52,815 nt of DNA. Source: Propionibacterium sp. Lineage in GTDB: Bacteria > Actinomycetota > Actinomycetes > Propionibacteriales > Propionibacteriaceae. Every line of letters begins with the position of its first letter. Position 1 is the first letter of the stretch. The translations under genes and the position numbers were made by a program. Of the stretch, positions 16,891 to 26,173 are shown piece after piece. The notes below the pieces were generated by a model. It was not told where the DNA came from. It saw nothing but the letters and a program-made list of their open reading frames with translations, and did not search any database. The stretch is from contig DUOB01000126.1 in NCBI GenBank assembly GCA_012839035.1, positions 1 through 52,815 of the forward strand. The letters run 5' to 3'.

Positions 16891-18150
16891 TTGAGCGAGA
16901 CGAAGCTGAGTGACACCGACACTGCTGACCATCGACCGAATCTGCGCCGGGATGTCTCGACATCGGCGATCATCGCCGGCTTCATCGCGGTGGCCGTGTC
17001 CTATGCGGGTCCCCTGTTGGTGACCCTGGAAGCCGCCCGCGCCGGCGGCCTCTCCCCCGAACTGACTGCTTCCTGGGTCTGGGCCATCTCGGTTGGTTCG
17101 GGCGTCATGAGCCTGATGTTCTCCTGGTTCACGCGACAGCCGATCATGGTGGCCTGGTCCATCCCCGGTGCCGCACTCCTGGTGACGTCCCTGGGCCCCT
17201 ATGTCGAGGCCGACCGCTTCTCCGATGTCATCGGCGCGTTCATCGTCTGCGGCATCGCGTCGGCAGTCCTGGGCATCACGGGCCTGGTCGGCAAGCTGAT
17301 TGCCGCCACCCCCAAACCCATCACGGCGGCGGTGCTGGCCGGCGTACTCTTCCCGTTCGCCATCAAGGTCGCCCAGGCCGTCGTGGAGAACTGGCTGGTC
17401 GCCGGCGGACTGATCATCGGCTATTTGATCGGACGCCGCTGGAACCCGCGTTATGCGGTGTTCGTGGCCATGGCCGTCGGCGGCCTGCTCGCGGTGATCT
17501 CCGGTGCCACCAACCCGCTCGCGGTCGAGGTCGCGCTCACGGTCCCCGTGTGGGTCACACCGACCTTCTCCCTCGAGGCGATCCTCGAGATCGCGGTGCC
17601 GCTGTTCATCGTCACCGCCGCCGGTCAGAACGCACCCGGGCTGATCGTGATGCACAACTCCGGTTATCAGTCCAACGACAAGCTGCTGCTCGGGTCGGCC
17701 GGCGTCGCGAGTGCGATCTTCGCGCCGTTCGGCAGCCACGCCCTCAACTTCGCCGCGGTCACGGCGGCGATCGCCACCTCGGCGGAGTCGCACCCCGACA
17801 AGCGGCGCCGCTATATCGCGGGCATGTCGTGCGGGGTCTTCTATATCGTCGGCGGTTTCCTGGCGACGTTCATCGTGTCGTTGTTCTCCGCGATCCCCCC
17901 GGGCATGATCACCGCGCTCGCGGGCGTGGCGCTGCTGAGCCCCCTGCAGAACTCGCTCTACGACACCATGCACGAGGGCAAACACCACAAGTCCGTCATC
18001 GAGGCCGCCCTGATCACTTTGGCGGTCACGATCTCGGGCATCACCGCGTTCGGCATCGTGTCCGCGTTCTGGGGTCTGATCGCGGGCATCGTGTCGTACG
18101 CCATCCTCCGCCCCCGTCCACCGAAACCGGCCCCTGCTGCCGAGATCTGA
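16891..18150 (+). CDS. benE: BenE-family benzoate/H+ symporter
   Basis: 419 residues from TTG 16891, chosen because GAGGAGG lies at 16878-16884 and no ATG/GTG in frame fits better. About 12 hydrophobic segments fill the protein from residue 24 onward. Typical BenE features are PGAALLVTSLGPYVEADRFSDVIGAFIVCGI, PKPITAAVLAGVLFPF, NAPGLIVMHNSGYQ and FGSHALNFAAVTAAI. The family imports benzoate with protons; the real substrate may be another aromatic or neutral acid. No benzoate dioxygenase operon adjoins it, though the Rieske cluster ends 4 kb away. It is terminated by the hairpin at 18172-18204. Confidence 0.85.
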   Translation: MSETKLSDTDTADHRPNLRRDVSTSAIIAGFIAVAVSYAGPLLVTLEAARAGGLSPELTASWVWAISVGSGVMSLMFSWFTRQPIMVAWSIPGAALLVTSLGPYVEADRFSDVIGAFIVCGIASAVLGITGLVGKLIAATPKPITAAVLAGVLFPFAIKVAQAVVENWLVAGGLIIGYLIGRRWNPRYAVFVAMAVGGLLAVISGATNPLAVEVALTVPVWVTPTFSLEAILEIAVPLFIVTAAGQNAPGLIVMHNSGYQSNDKLLLGSAGVASAIFAPFGSHALNFAAVTAAIATSAESHPDKRRRYIAGMSCGVFYIVGGFLATFIVSLFSAIPPGMITALAGVALLSPLQNSLYDTMHEGKHHKSVIEAALITLAVTISGITAFGIVSAFWGLIAGIVSYAILRPRPPKPAPAAEI

Positions 18151-18171
18151 ACGGCACCATCCACACGGCAC

Positions 18172-18204
18172 AGGGCCGCGCCTCCATGCAGGAAGCGCGG
18201 CCCT
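18172..18204. terminator. Bidirectional hairpin terminator
   Basis: Perfect 10-bp arms AGGGCCGCGC (18172-18181) and GCGCGGCCCT (18195-18204) with a 13-nt loop lie between the convergent benE and tpx genes. Confidence 0.8.
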
Positions 18205-18228
18205 TGTGGTTCGGGGGACGGCCCGGTA

Positions 18229-18726
18229 TCAGCCCAGGGCGCCGGTAGCGGCGTCGTAGTCCGGCTCCTGACCGATCTCCGGCACCAGCTCGGTGTGCAG
18301 AACGGTGCCGTCGGTGTCCAGCACGACGACGGACCGGGCGAGGAGACCCTGCAGCGGGCCGTCGGACATCGTGACGCCGTAGTCCGCACCGAAGCTGGAC
18401 CGGAAGGTCGAGCCGGTGGTCACGTTCTCGATGCCCTCGGCACCGCAGAAACGGCCGAGCGCGAACGGGAGATCGGCGGACACGCACAGCACGGTCGTGT
18501 TGTCGAGGCCAGCGGCCAGTTCGTTGAACTTGCGTACGCTCGTCGCACACACGCCGGTGTCGATGCTGGGGAAGATGTTCAGCACGACACGCTTGCCCGC
18601 GAAGTCGGCCAGCTTGATTTCGGAGAGGTCGGACCCGGTCACGGTGAAGTCCTGCGCCGGTGCGCCCTGTGCGGGCAGGTCGCCGACGGTCTGGACGGGA
18701 TTGCCCTGGAATGCAGTAGTCGCCAT
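18229..18726 (-). CDS. tpx: Thiol peroxidase
   Basis: 165 residues, the standard length of atypical 2-Cys peroxiredoxins of the Tpx class. The peroxidatic Cys60 is in [16 protein letters not shown] and the resolving Cys94 in [12 protein letters not shown]; they form an intramolecular disulfide recycled by thioredoxin. The N-terminal [22 protein letters not shown] and internal SFGADYGV are diagnostic. It is cytoplasmic and reduces H2O2 and alkyl hydroperoxides. It is probably a single-gene unit, 51 nt downstream of the sulfate operon end. Confidence 0.93.
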   Translation of the reverse strand: MATTAFQGNPVQTVGDLPAQGAPAQDFTVTGSDLSEIKLADFAGKRVVLNIFPSIDTGVCATSVRKFNELAAGLDNTTVLCVSADLPFALGRFCGAEGIENVTTGSTFRSSFGADYGVTMSDGPLQGLLARSVVVLDTDGTVLHTELVPEIGQEPDYDAATGALG

Positions 18727-18777
18727 GGCGTCATGTTTAGCACGCAGCCCCCAACTTTCCCGCGCCGGGTGGGCGAC

Positions 18778-19455
18778 TCAGCCGTGCGTCTCGAAACGGT
18801 CGGCGAGCAGATTCACCAGCGCTGGGTGGGCGCCGATCGGTGCCGTGGTCAGGTCTGCGCCGACGGCCGCGAGCCGGGTGTGGAAGAAGCCGTCGGCGAG
18901 GAGGTACGCCGACACTGCGACCCTCCTGTCGGCGCGTCCCTGCGGGCAGTGACGCAGACGGGTGACGGAGTCCGCCACGGTGGGTCCAGGACCGGACAGG
19001 ACGCCGACCTCGACCTCCGTTTCCAGCCGCTCCCCCAGCGCGGATGCCACCCGTCCGACCACCTGATGCCAGGTGTCCCGGGATGAACCGGCGGCGCCGA
19101 GCACGACAGGCTCCCCCTCCCAACCGGCCTTGATGAGCCGGCCCGCCAGGGCTTTGACCAGGAGCGGATCGTCGCCGAGCACCGGTGTGATGACGGCGTG
19201 CGGAGCCGCCGCGGCGACCATCGCGGGGAGATCCTGACGGTCGTGAAAGCCCTCGCTCAGCAGCAGCGGGGCGATGACGACCCGCTCGGTCCCCCTCACG
19301 TCGGCCAGGACCTCGGCCAGGGTCGGCTCGAGCAGATCGAGCCAGGCCACGCGGACCGGCCCGACGCGAGCGGAGACCGCGGTCGCGATGGCCCGTATCA
19401 TCGCCTGTCCGGCGCGGCTTCTGGTGCCGTGGGCGGCGATGATGCGGACCGTCAT
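18778..19455 (-). CDS. Sirohydrochlorin chelatase family protein (SirB/CbiX)
   Basis: 225 residues starting at ATG 19455, overlapping the previous stop by 4 nt (ATGA). The first motif IIAAHGTRSRAGQ (residues 4-16) with His8 is the CbiX/SirB metal-chelation site; a second half-repeat (EPVVLGAAGSSRDTW) lies near 140. It would insert Fe2+ into sirohydrochlorin to make siroheme, the cofactor of the sulfite reductase at the head of the operon. This supplies the last step after the CysG-like enzyme just upstream. A cobalt-inserting role is possible in the family but less fitting here. Confidence 0.82.
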   Translation of the reverse strand: MTVRIIAAHGTRSRAGQAMIRAIATAVSARVGPVRVAWLDLLEPTLAEVLADVRGTERVVIAPLLLSEGFHDRQDLPAMVAAAAPHAVITPVLGDDPLLVKALAGRLIKAGWEGEPVVLGAAGSSRDTWHQVVGRVASALGERLETEVEVGVLSGPGPTVADSVTRLRHCPQGRADRRVAVSAYLLADGFFHTRLAAVGADLTTAPIGAHPALVNLLADRFETHG

Positions 19456-20666
19456 GCGCTGGCCCGCTGCTCTGCCGAGTGGGCGGCGATCCAGTCCGGT
19501 CCGAGCCGCACGACGTCCCCCACCACGACGACCGCGGGCGACTTCACGCCGCGGGCCGCCGCCAGCCCGGCGATCGTGGCCAGGGAGCCGACGGTGACGC
19601 GCTGGTGCGGCGTACACCCCGATTCCACGATCGCCACCGGGCACGCCGCCGAACGGCCGCGGGCAATGAGTCGCGCGGTTGTCGCCGGAAGACCGGCGAT
19701 CCCCATCAGGATCACCAACGTGTGCCCGGAGTCCGTGGGCAGCTCCGGAACCTCGTCATGACCCGTCACGACCATGAAGCCGCGGGACACCCCACGGTGG
19801 GTGACGGGGATCCCTGCGGCCGCCGGCACGGCGAGCGCACTGCTGATGCCGGGCACGACTTCGACGGGTACGCCGGCCTCGACACACGCGAGCCGTTCCT
19901 CTTCCCCGCGACCGAGCACATAGGGGTCACCACCCTTGAGGCGCACGACACCGCGGCCGGCCCGGGCATGCTCGACGAGCAGCCGGTTGATCTCGTGCTG
20001 CGGCACGGGGTGATGGCCGGTGCGCTTGCCGACGTCGAGGACGATCACCTCGGGGTCGAGCGTGTCCAGCACCGACTGTGGCGCGAGCCGGTCGATCACC
20101 ACCACATCGGCGCTGTGCAGGAGGGTCAGCGCCCGCGCGGTCAACAGCTCGGCGTCCCCCGGGCCGCCACCGACCAGTGCCACCCAGCCCTCGTGTGGCC
20201 GCCGCGACCGCAGATCGACCGGACCGGTTCGCAGGTGATGGCTGATGCGGTTGCGGACCTCGACCGACCGCAGGGGGTCGGACGAGGAGATCGCGACGGT
20301 CACGGTCCCCACCGGGGTGGGGACCGTCGCACGGGCCGGCACGACCGCGGTGCCGGTTGTTGACGCCGACGCGTTGACGCACCAGATCCCCCGCTCGGTG
20401 GCCATCTCGACGACCTTGCGGTCGACCTCGGGATCACCGGTGGCGGTGTGGACGAGACGCATCCCGTCCAAGTCCTCCGGCGCGACCCCCCGCTCGTGCC
20501 AATGGACGCCGGCCGGCAGCGTACGCAGCGCCGCGCACAGCACCGGCGCCACGACCGTCACCTCGGCACCGGCCTCAGCGAAGGCACGAACCCGGCGGGC
20601 GGACACCGGTCCCCCACCGACCGCGAGGACGGGGACCCCACGCAGATCGACCGCGAGGGAGAACAC
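19452..20666 (-). CDS. cysG: Siroheme synthase: uroporphyrinogen-III C-methyltransferase fused to precorrin-2 dehydrogenase domain
   Basis: 404 residues from GTG 20666, one base after the cysN stop. Residues 1-150 form the NAD-binding precorrin-2 dehydrogenase part (VPVLAVGGGPVSARRVRAFAEAG). Residues about 158-395 form the SAM-dependent uroporphyrinogen methylase (VALVGGGPGDAELLTARAL, VRLKGGDPYVLGRGEEE, PGISSALAVPAAAGIPVTHRGVSRGF). The protein is a CysG shape, shorter than the 457-residue enterobacterial form. The CysG ferrochelatase function may be taken over by the separate chelatase gene that follows. Together they convert uroporphyrinogen III to siroheme for NirA. Confidence 0.9.
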   Translation of the reverse strand: MFSLAVDLRGVPVLAVGGGPVSARRVRAFAEAGAEVTVVAPVLCAALRTLPAGVHWHERGVAPEDLDGMRLVHTATGDPEVDRKVVEMATERGIWCVNASASTTGTAVVPARATVPTPVGTVTVAISSSDPLRSVEVRNRISHHLRTGPVDLRSRRPHEGWVALVGGGPGDAELLTARALTLLHSADVVVIDRLAPQSVLDTLDPEVIVLDVGKRTGHHPVPQHEINRLLVEHARAGRGVVRLKGGDPYVLGRGEEERLACVEAGVPVEVVPGISSALAVPAAAGIPVTHRGVSRGFMVVTGHDEVPELPTDSGHTLVILMGIAGLPATTARLIARGRSAACPVAIVESGCTPHQRVTVGSLATIAGLAAARGVKSPAVVVVGDVVRLGPDWIAAHSAEQRASA

Positions 20667-20667
20667 G

Positions 20668-21963
20668 TCAGATCACCCAGTCCGTGGCGCTGAGGTCCTC
20701 CGGGACGGTGCTGCGGATCATCCCGGCCGCGAGCGTGTGGCCACTCTGGGCATCGATGAGCAGGAAGGACCCGGTCTGACGTGACTCCGCATAGGTCTCC
20801 GCGGAGATCTCGTCGGCCAGCTTCAGTTGCACGCGGCCGATGTCGTTCAGCTCGAGCTGCTGGGCCGGCACCCCGGTGAGCGTGTCGAGGTCGAGTCGGC
20901 TGTCGAGTTCGCGCACGATCGCGCGTACGGTCCGGGTGGTGTGCTTGAGCAGCACTTTGTCCCCGGGGCGCAATGGCCGGTGGTGCAGCCAGCAGATCAG
21001 CGCCTCGACCTGGCGGGTCGGCTCCGGTGCGGCGTCGGTGCCCGCGATCAGGTCGCCACGGGACAGGTCGATATCGTCGGACAGCCGCACGCTGACGGAC
21101 TGGCCCGCGAAGGCCTCCTCGAGCTCGCCGTCCGCGGTGTCGATCCCGGTGACCCGGGCGGCGCGACCGCTCGGGAGGACGCTGACCTGGTCCCCGACGC
21201 GGACGATGCCCGACGCGACCTGGCCCGCATATCCCCGATATTCGACCAACGCCGGAGCCACCGCCGCTGACTGGGGGCGCAGCACATATTGCACCGGCAA
21301 TCGGAACGGCTGGCCCTTCGGGTCCGCGCCGGCCGGCAGCGTCTCGAGCAGTTCCAGCAGCGACGGGCCGGCGTACCACTCCGTCGACTCCGAGCGCTCC
21401 GCGATGTTGTCGCCGTGCAGTGCGGAGACCGGCATCACCGTCGCGCCGGGGATGCCGAGGTCGTTGACGACCTTCAGCACTTCCTCCTCGACGACCCGGA
21501 AGACGTCCTCCGCGAAGCCCACCAGGTCGATCTTGTTGACCGCCACGATGACGTGCGGCACCCGCAGCAGCGAGGCGACCGCGAGGTGCCGACGGGTCTG
21601 CTCGAGCACCCCGCGGCGCGCATCGACGAGGAGCACGATCACATCGGCCGTGGACGAGCCCGTGACCGTGTTGCGCGTGTACTCCACGTGCCCCGGGCAG
21701 TCCGCGAGCACGAACGAGCGGGTGGGGGTGGCGAAATAGCGGTAGGCCACATCGATCGTGATGCCCTGCTCCCGCTCGGCGCGTAGACCGTCGGTGAGCA
21801 GGGCCAGGTCGGCGGTCTCGAGCCCGCGCTCGCGGCTGACGCGCTCCACGGCGTCGAGCTGATCGGCGAGGATGGACTTGGTGTCATGCAGCAGCCGGCC
21901 GACCAGGGTCGACTTGCCGTCGTCGACGGAGCCGGCGGTGGCGAGCCTCAACAGGGTGCTCAT
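20668..21963 (-). CDS. cysN: Sulfate adenylyltransferase subunit 1 (GTPase)
   Basis: 431 residues, EF-Tu-like GTPase: P-loop GSVDDGKST (11-19), DCPGH (88-92), NKID (143-146), then beta-barrel domains. It couples GTP hydrolysis to adenylylation of sulfate by CysD, giving APS. There is no C-terminal APS kinase (CysC) domain, so APS is not turned into PAPS here. This agrees with the APS-reductase type of CysH upstream. The start ATG shares one base with the cysD stop. Confidence 0.95.
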   Translation of the reverse strand: MSTLLRLATAGSVDDGKSTLVGRLLHDTKSILADQLDAVERVSRERGLETADLALLTDGLRAEREQGITIDVAYRYFATPTRSFVLADCPGHVEYTRNTVTGSSTADVIVLLVDARRGVLEQTRRHLAVASLLRVPHVIVAVNKIDLVGFAEDVFRVVEEEVLKVVNDLGIPGATVMPVSALHGDNIAERSESTEWYAGPSLLELLETLPAGADPKGQPFRLPVQYVLRPQSAAVAPALVEYRGYAGQVASGIVRVGDQVSVLPSGRAARVTGIDTADGELEEAFAGQSVSVRLSDDIDLSRGDLIAGTDAAPEPTRQVEALICWLHHRPLRPGDKVLLKHTTRTVRAIVRELDSRLDLDTLTGVPAQQLELNDIGRVQLKLADEISAETYAESRQTGSFLLIDAQSGHTLAAGMIRSTVPEDLSATDWVI

Positions 21964-22907
21964 CAGAAGTACCCCTCCTTCTTCCGGTCTTCCATGGCAG
22001 CCTCGGTAAGGCGGTCATCCGCGCGGGTGGCGCCACGCTCGGTGATGCGGGTGGCGGCGACCTCGGTCAGGACGTCCTCGACCCCGGTGGCTTCGGACTC
22101 GACGGCTCCGGTGCAGGACATGTCGCCGACGGTGCGATAGCGCACCCGGCGGGTCTCGACGGTCTCACTGTCGCGGGGCTGACTGAACTCGCCGACCGCG
22201 AGCAGCATGCCGTCCCGTTCGAAGACCTCCCGCTCGTGGGCGTAGTAGAGGCTCGGCAGCTCGATCCGTTCGCGGGCGATATAGCGCCAGATGTCCAGCT
22301 CGGTCCAGTTCGACAGCGGGAACACCCGCACGTGCTCACCGGCACGGTGGCGGGTGTTGTAGAGATTCCACAGCTCCGGGCGCTGGTTGCGCGGATCCCA
22401 CTGGCCGAAGTCGTCGCGCAGGGACACCACGCGTTCCTTGGCGCGGGCCTTCTCCTCGTCGCGGCGGCCGCCGCCGTAGACCGCGTCGAAGCGGCCGCGC
22501 TCGATCGCGTCCAGCAGGGGTGCGGTCTGCAGCGGGTTGCGGGTGCCGTCGGGGCGCTCCTGGAGACGGCCGTCGTCGATCCAGTCCTGGACGCGGGCGA
22601 CCTCGAGCCGCAGCCCGTACGCCGCCACGGTCCGGTCCCGGAAGTCCATCACCTCCGGGAAGTTGTGCCCGGTGTCCACGTGCAGGACCGGGAACGGCAG
22701 GGGCCCGGGCCAGAACGCCTTGCGGGCCAGGTGCAGCATGACCACCGAGTCCTTGCCACCGGAGAACAGGAGCACCGGACGCTCCCGCTCGGCCGTCACT
22801 TCGCGGAAGATGTGGATGGACTCGCTCTCCAGGGCGGAGAGCTGATCGAGCTGCCGCGGCTTCTCGTCGGAGACGACGGCACCGGGGGTCGCAATATCGA
22901 GGCTCAC
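21963..22907 (-). CDS. cysD: Sulfate adenylyltransferase subunit 2
   Basis: 314 residues from GTG 22907, which overlaps the cysH stop by 4 nt (GTGA); an ATG at 22922 in the same frame is an alternative. The PP-loop SGGKDS lies at 49-54, followed by LHVDTGHNFPEVMDFRD, YGGGRRDEEKARAKERV and FPLSNWTELDIWRYI. The C-terminal MEDRKKEGYF is conserved in CysD. With CysN it makes APS from ATP and sulfate. Confidence 0.95.
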   Translation of the reverse strand: MSLDIATPGAVVSDEKPRQLDQLSALESESIHIFREVTAERERPVLLFSGGKDSVVMLHLARKAFWPGPLPFPVLHVDTGHNFPEVMDFRDRTVAAYGLRLEVARVQDWIDDGRLQERPDGTRNPLQTAPLLDAIERGRFDAVYGGGRRDEEKARAKERVVSLRDDFGQWDPRNQRPELWNLYNTRHRAGEHVRVFPLSNWTELDIWRYIARERIELPSLYYAHEREVFERDGMLLAVGEFSQPRDSETVETRRVRYRTVGDMSCTGAVESEATGVEDVLTEVAATRITERGATRADDRLTEAAMEDRKKEGYF

Positions 22908-23605
22908 AGGTGGATCCCACATTCTGTCTTGCCGAGCCCGGCCCAGCGGCCGGCTCGGGGGTCTTCTCCGGGGTTGATCCTGCGGGTGCAGGGGGCGCAG
23001 CCGATCGACGGATAGCCGTCGGCCAGCAGCGGATTCACGGGGACGATGTGTTCGTCGGCGTACGCCACCACGTCGTCGAAGGTCCAGGCTGCGAGGGGGT
23101 TCACCTTGACCATGGAGTGGGTCGCGTCCCACTCGACCAGCTGGGCGTTGGCGCGCAGGGCGTTGTCCTCCCGGCGCACTCCGGTGACCCAGGCTTGATA
23201 GCCGGCGAGCGTCGCGTTCAGCGGTTCGACCTTCCGCAGCTGACAGCACAGGCCCGGGTCACGCTCGTGCAGCCTCTCCCCGTGCTCGGCGTCCTGTTGG
23301 GCGACGGTCTGTGTCGGCAGGATCTCCACCAGGGTGATCGGCAGGCTCGCAGCCAAGGTGTCGCGGGTCGCGTACGTCTCCGGGAAGTGATAGCCCGTGT
23401 TCAGGAAGAGCACGTCGACCCCGGGCAGCACCTCGCTGGCAAGGTGGGCCAGGACGGTGTCGGCGGCCATCGAGCAGGCCACGGCCAGGCCGCTGCCGAA
23501 TGTCTCCCCCGCCCACGCCAGCACCTCCTCGGCGGTCGCGTCGGCGAAGCGTACGGCTGCGTCCTGAGCGATCGAGGCGAGTTCTTCGGGCGTACGCTCC
23601 CTCAT
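22904..23605 (-). CDS. cysH: Assimilatory adenylyl-sulfate (APS) reductase
   Basis: 233 residues. It has the cysteine pairs Cys120-Cys121 and Cys203-x2-Cys206 that hold a [4Fe-4S] cluster in APS reductases, and the catalytic Cys229 in KTECGIHL. PAPS reductases lack the four cluster cysteines, so APS is the predicted substrate, reduced to sulfite with thioredoxin. The nucleotide-binding part includes FLNTGYHFPETY. Its ATG overlaps the nirA stop by 4 nt. Confidence 0.93.
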   Translation of the reverse strand: MRERTPEELASIAQDAAVRFADATAEEVLAWAGETFGSGLAVACSMAADTVLAHLASEVLPGVDVLFLNTGYHFPETYATRDTLAASLPITLVEILPTQTVAQQDAEHGERLHERDPGLCCQLRKVEPLNATLAGYQAWVTGVRREDNALRANAQLVEWDATHSMVKVNPLAAWTFDDVVAYADEHIVPVNPLLADGYPSIGCAPCTRRINPGEDPRAGRWAGLGKTECGIHL

Positions 23606-25302
23606 GCCAGAGCCTCCGCATCAGCCCGGTGCGCCCACTGCGCGAACGACTCCCCGTCGATGCGGTCAGCGGCAAAGCGCCGCACCAGCCGCTCGGTCCA
23701 CGCCGCTAGGTCCTCCGCGGTGACCTTGAGTCCGCGGACGGTGCGGCCGAGCTGGCCCTCCTCGCCCGTGGTGTCGGCGAGGCCGCCACCCAAGTGGATC
23801 TGGAAGCCGAACTCACCCTGGAGCAGCTGGCCCTTGAGACCGATGTCCGCGACCTGGATCCGGGCGCAGGAGTTGGGGCAGCCATTCAGGTTGATCGACA
23901 GCTGCTGTCCGCCCAGGTCGACGTCGGCCAGCCGCGCTTCGAGCTCATCGATGAGCGTGGCGGCAAGTCCCTTGGTCTCGACGAAGGCCAGCTTGCAGTA
24001 CTCGATGCCCGTGCAGGCCATCGTGCCGCGGCGGAAGATGCTCGGACGGGCCTGCAGACCGAGCGTGTCGAGTCCTGCGATCAACTCCTCGGCGTTCGCC
24101 GGCTCCACGTCGAGGACCAGCAGTTTCTGGTGCGGGGTCAGCCGCACCCGGCCGGAACCGGCGGCCTCGGCGAGGTCGGCGACCCGGTTGAGCACCGTCC
24201 CGGACACCCGGCCCACGACCGGAGCGACCCCGACCCACACGCGACCGTCCTTCTGCTGGTGGACGCCCACGTGGTCATGGTTGCCGACGCCCGGCTCGGG
24301 GGCTGGTCCGTCGGGCAGCGCGCGGCCGAGGTATTCGTCCTGGAGCACCTGACGGAAGCGCTCGGTGCCCCAGTCGGCGATCAGGAACTTCAGCCGGGCC
24401 CGCGTACGCATGCGGCGATAGCCATAGTCGCGGAAGATCGCGGTGACGGCGGCCCACACGTCGGCGGCCTCCTCGGGCCGGACGAAGACACCGATGCGCT
24501 CGGCCAGGCGCGGGTTCGTGGACAGCCCACCCCCGACCCAGAGGTCATAGCCGGCACCGAGCTCCGGGTGACGTACGCCGACGAGCGAGATGTCGTTGAT
24601 CTCGTGCACGACGTCGAGGCTGGGGTGACCGGTGATGGCGGACTTGAACTTGCGCGGGAGATTGGAGAACTCCGGGTCCCCGATGAAACGTTCCTTGATC
24701 TCGTCGATGACCGGTGTGGGATCGAGGATCTCGTCGGCCGCAATCCCTGCGACCGGTGAGCCGAGGATGACGCGGGGCGTGTCCCCGCACGCCTCCACCG
24801 TGTCCATGCCGGCGGCGTCGAGCCGGCGCCAGATCTCGGGCACGTCCTCAATGCGGATCCAGTGGTATTGGATGTTCTGCCGGTCCGAGATGTCCGCCGT
24901 GTCGCGCGCGAACTCGCTCGAGATGTCGGCGAGCACCCGCAACTGCGCGAGGCTCAGCGCCCCGCCGTCGAGGCGGACGCGCATCATGAAGTATTCGTCG
25001 GAGAGCTCCTCGGCCGACATTGTGCCGGTGCGGCCGCCGTCGATGCCCTGCTTGCGCTGCGTATAGAGCCCCCACCAGCGCATCCGACCGAACAGGTCGT
25101 CATCCGGGATGGAGGCGAAGCCCTGCTTCGAATAGACGTCGATGATCCGCTGCCGCACGTTCAGGCCGTTGTCGGCGGCCTTGAACTCCTCGTTCGGGTT
25201 CAGCGGAGTCTTCCCATCGACCTTCCACTGGCCCTGGGGCTTGGCATTGCGGGCGGGGCGCTTCGGGCGCACGGGCGCCGCGGGAGCGGTGGTGGGGTTC
25301 AT
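23602..25302 (-). CDS. nirA: Ferredoxin-dependent sulfite (nitrite/sulfite) reductase
   Basis: 566 residues. The siroheme-[4Fe-4S] ligands are Cys430 and Cys436 (ACTGIEYC) and Cys475 and Cys479 (CPNSC). Two ferredoxin-like half-repeats are visible, with ADISDRQNIQYHWI near residue 135 and LVLDVEPANAEEL in the second half. In actinobacteria this protein reduces sulfite to sulfide; nitrite reduction cannot be excluded from the sequence, but the downstream cysH-cysD-cysN context favours sulfite. It heads an operon of six overlapping or abutting genes. Confidence 0.92.
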   Translation of the reverse strand: MNPTTAPAAPVRPKRPARNAKPQGQWKVDGKTPLNPNEEFKAADNGLNVRQRIIDVYSKQGFASIPDDDLFGRMRWWGLYTQRKQGIDGGRTGTMSAEELSDEYFMMRVRLDGGALSLAQLRVLADISSEFARDTADISDRQNIQYHWIRIEDVPEIWRRLDAAGMDTVEACGDTPRVILGSPVAGIAADEILDPTPVIDEIKERFIGDPEFSNLPRKFKSAITGHPSLDVVHEINDISLVGVRHPELGAGYDLWVGGGLSTNPRLAERIGVFVRPEEAADVWAAVTAIFRDYGYRRMRTRARLKFLIADWGTERFRQVLQDEYLGRALPDGPAPEPGVGNHDHVGVHQQKDGRVWVGVAPVVGRVSGTVLNRVADLAEAAGSGRVRLTPHQKLLVLDVEPANAEELIAGLDTLGLQARPSIFRRGTMACTGIEYCKLAFVETKGLAATLIDELEARLADVDLGGQQLSINLNGCPNSCARIQVADIGLKGQLLQGEFGFQIHLGGGLADTTGEEGQLGRTVRGLKVTAEDLAAWTERLVRRFAADRIDGESFAQWAHRADAEALA

Positions 25303-25493
25303 CTGGCACCTGTCGGGTCAGTTCGGTCCCCCACACACGGTCTGGAGCGGGGGGGCGGCCCAGCCGCCATGTATTGGAAACCGTAATGGACCCATAGGCG
25401 AAGCCAAAACGGGCGTCCGGATCATGGGACGCCAGTCGCACTCGGCAAGGCGTGGCGTGGTGATCCGACCTGTCAAGGTTCAGGTGGCGCGCA
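25303..25493 (-). promoter_or_regulatory. Leader/promoter region of the sulfate operon
   Basis: The 191 nt before nirA are the only sizeable gap ahead of the six-gene operon. A 15-nt GC palindrome GGCGGC-N3-GCCGCC (25354-25368), followed in the transcript by a C-run, could form a hairpin in the leader. No SAM-riboswitch signature or clear -35/-10 pair is recognised. Confidence 0.35.
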
Positions 25494-26006
25494 TTACCAG
25501 GCCGGCGTGGCGCGCAACAGCCGCCGGGAGGGCGGCACCGTCACCAGCAACCGGTCTCCCTCGGACCGCACCTCCACATCCAACCGAGTCCCCGGATCAC
25601 CGAAGACAGCGGTGCGGATCTCCATCCGAACGGGGGCCACCGATCGACCGAAGACGATCTCGGCATCGCGGCCCTCCCCGAGCGTGAGCTCACCGGGCAC
25701 CCACGGTCCACGGCGCAGAAGGCTTCGGGTCCTGGCCCACAGGACGAGCATCGTGACCCCTCCGGCCAGCGCTCCCCCGGCGACTCCGGCGATGCCGACC
25801 AGCACGCCGAGACCCCACGAGCGGTCCAGTTGGTCGAGCCGCACCAACGCGACGCTCGCCCCCACGGCAACACCACCGACCAGGAGTAGGAGCAGCGCAA
25901 TCCACAGCGTGCGATTCACCGTCCGCCGGGTGGTCGCGTCCTCCCAGGCGGGCGGTTTGCCAGCCTGTCCCGGGAGAGGCAGAGGCGTCGTGGGCAGATC
26001 GGTCAC
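25494..26006 (-). CDS. Small membrane protein of unknown function
   Basis: 170 residues if started at GTG 26006. Two hydrophobic segments (WIALLLLLVGGVAVGASVALV, about 33-53, and LGVLVGIAGVAGGALAGGVTMLVLW, about 64-88) are followed by a soluble beta-rich tail of about 75 residues (PGELTLGEGRDAEIVFGR to SEGDRLLVTVPPS). The frame is open further upstream, but no good ribosome site supports a longer form. I do not recognise a family. It lies in the gap between the sulfate operon and a PIG-L gene and has no obvious functional partner. Confidence 0.6.
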   Translation of the reverse strand: MTDLPTTPLPLPGQAGKPPAWEDATTRRTVNRTLWIALLLLLVGGVAVGASVALVRLDQLDRSWGLGVLVGIAGVAGGALAGGVTMLVLWARTRSLLRRGPWVPGELTLGEGRDAEIVFGRSVAPVRMEIRTAVFGDPGTRLDVEVRSEGDRLLVTVPPSRRLLRATPAW

Positions 26007-26173
26007 CCAGCCAGCATGCCCGATGCGGCCCAACCGGCCAGCGGCACACGCCCGGCGTACCTCGTTCGGACATGGGAAGCTGGACCGGATCCCCCGCAGC
26101 ACAACGGTTCTGCGGGGATTCATGGATCCGCGGCCGACAGGCCACTCTTTTGCGAACCGAACGGAGACTGCTC

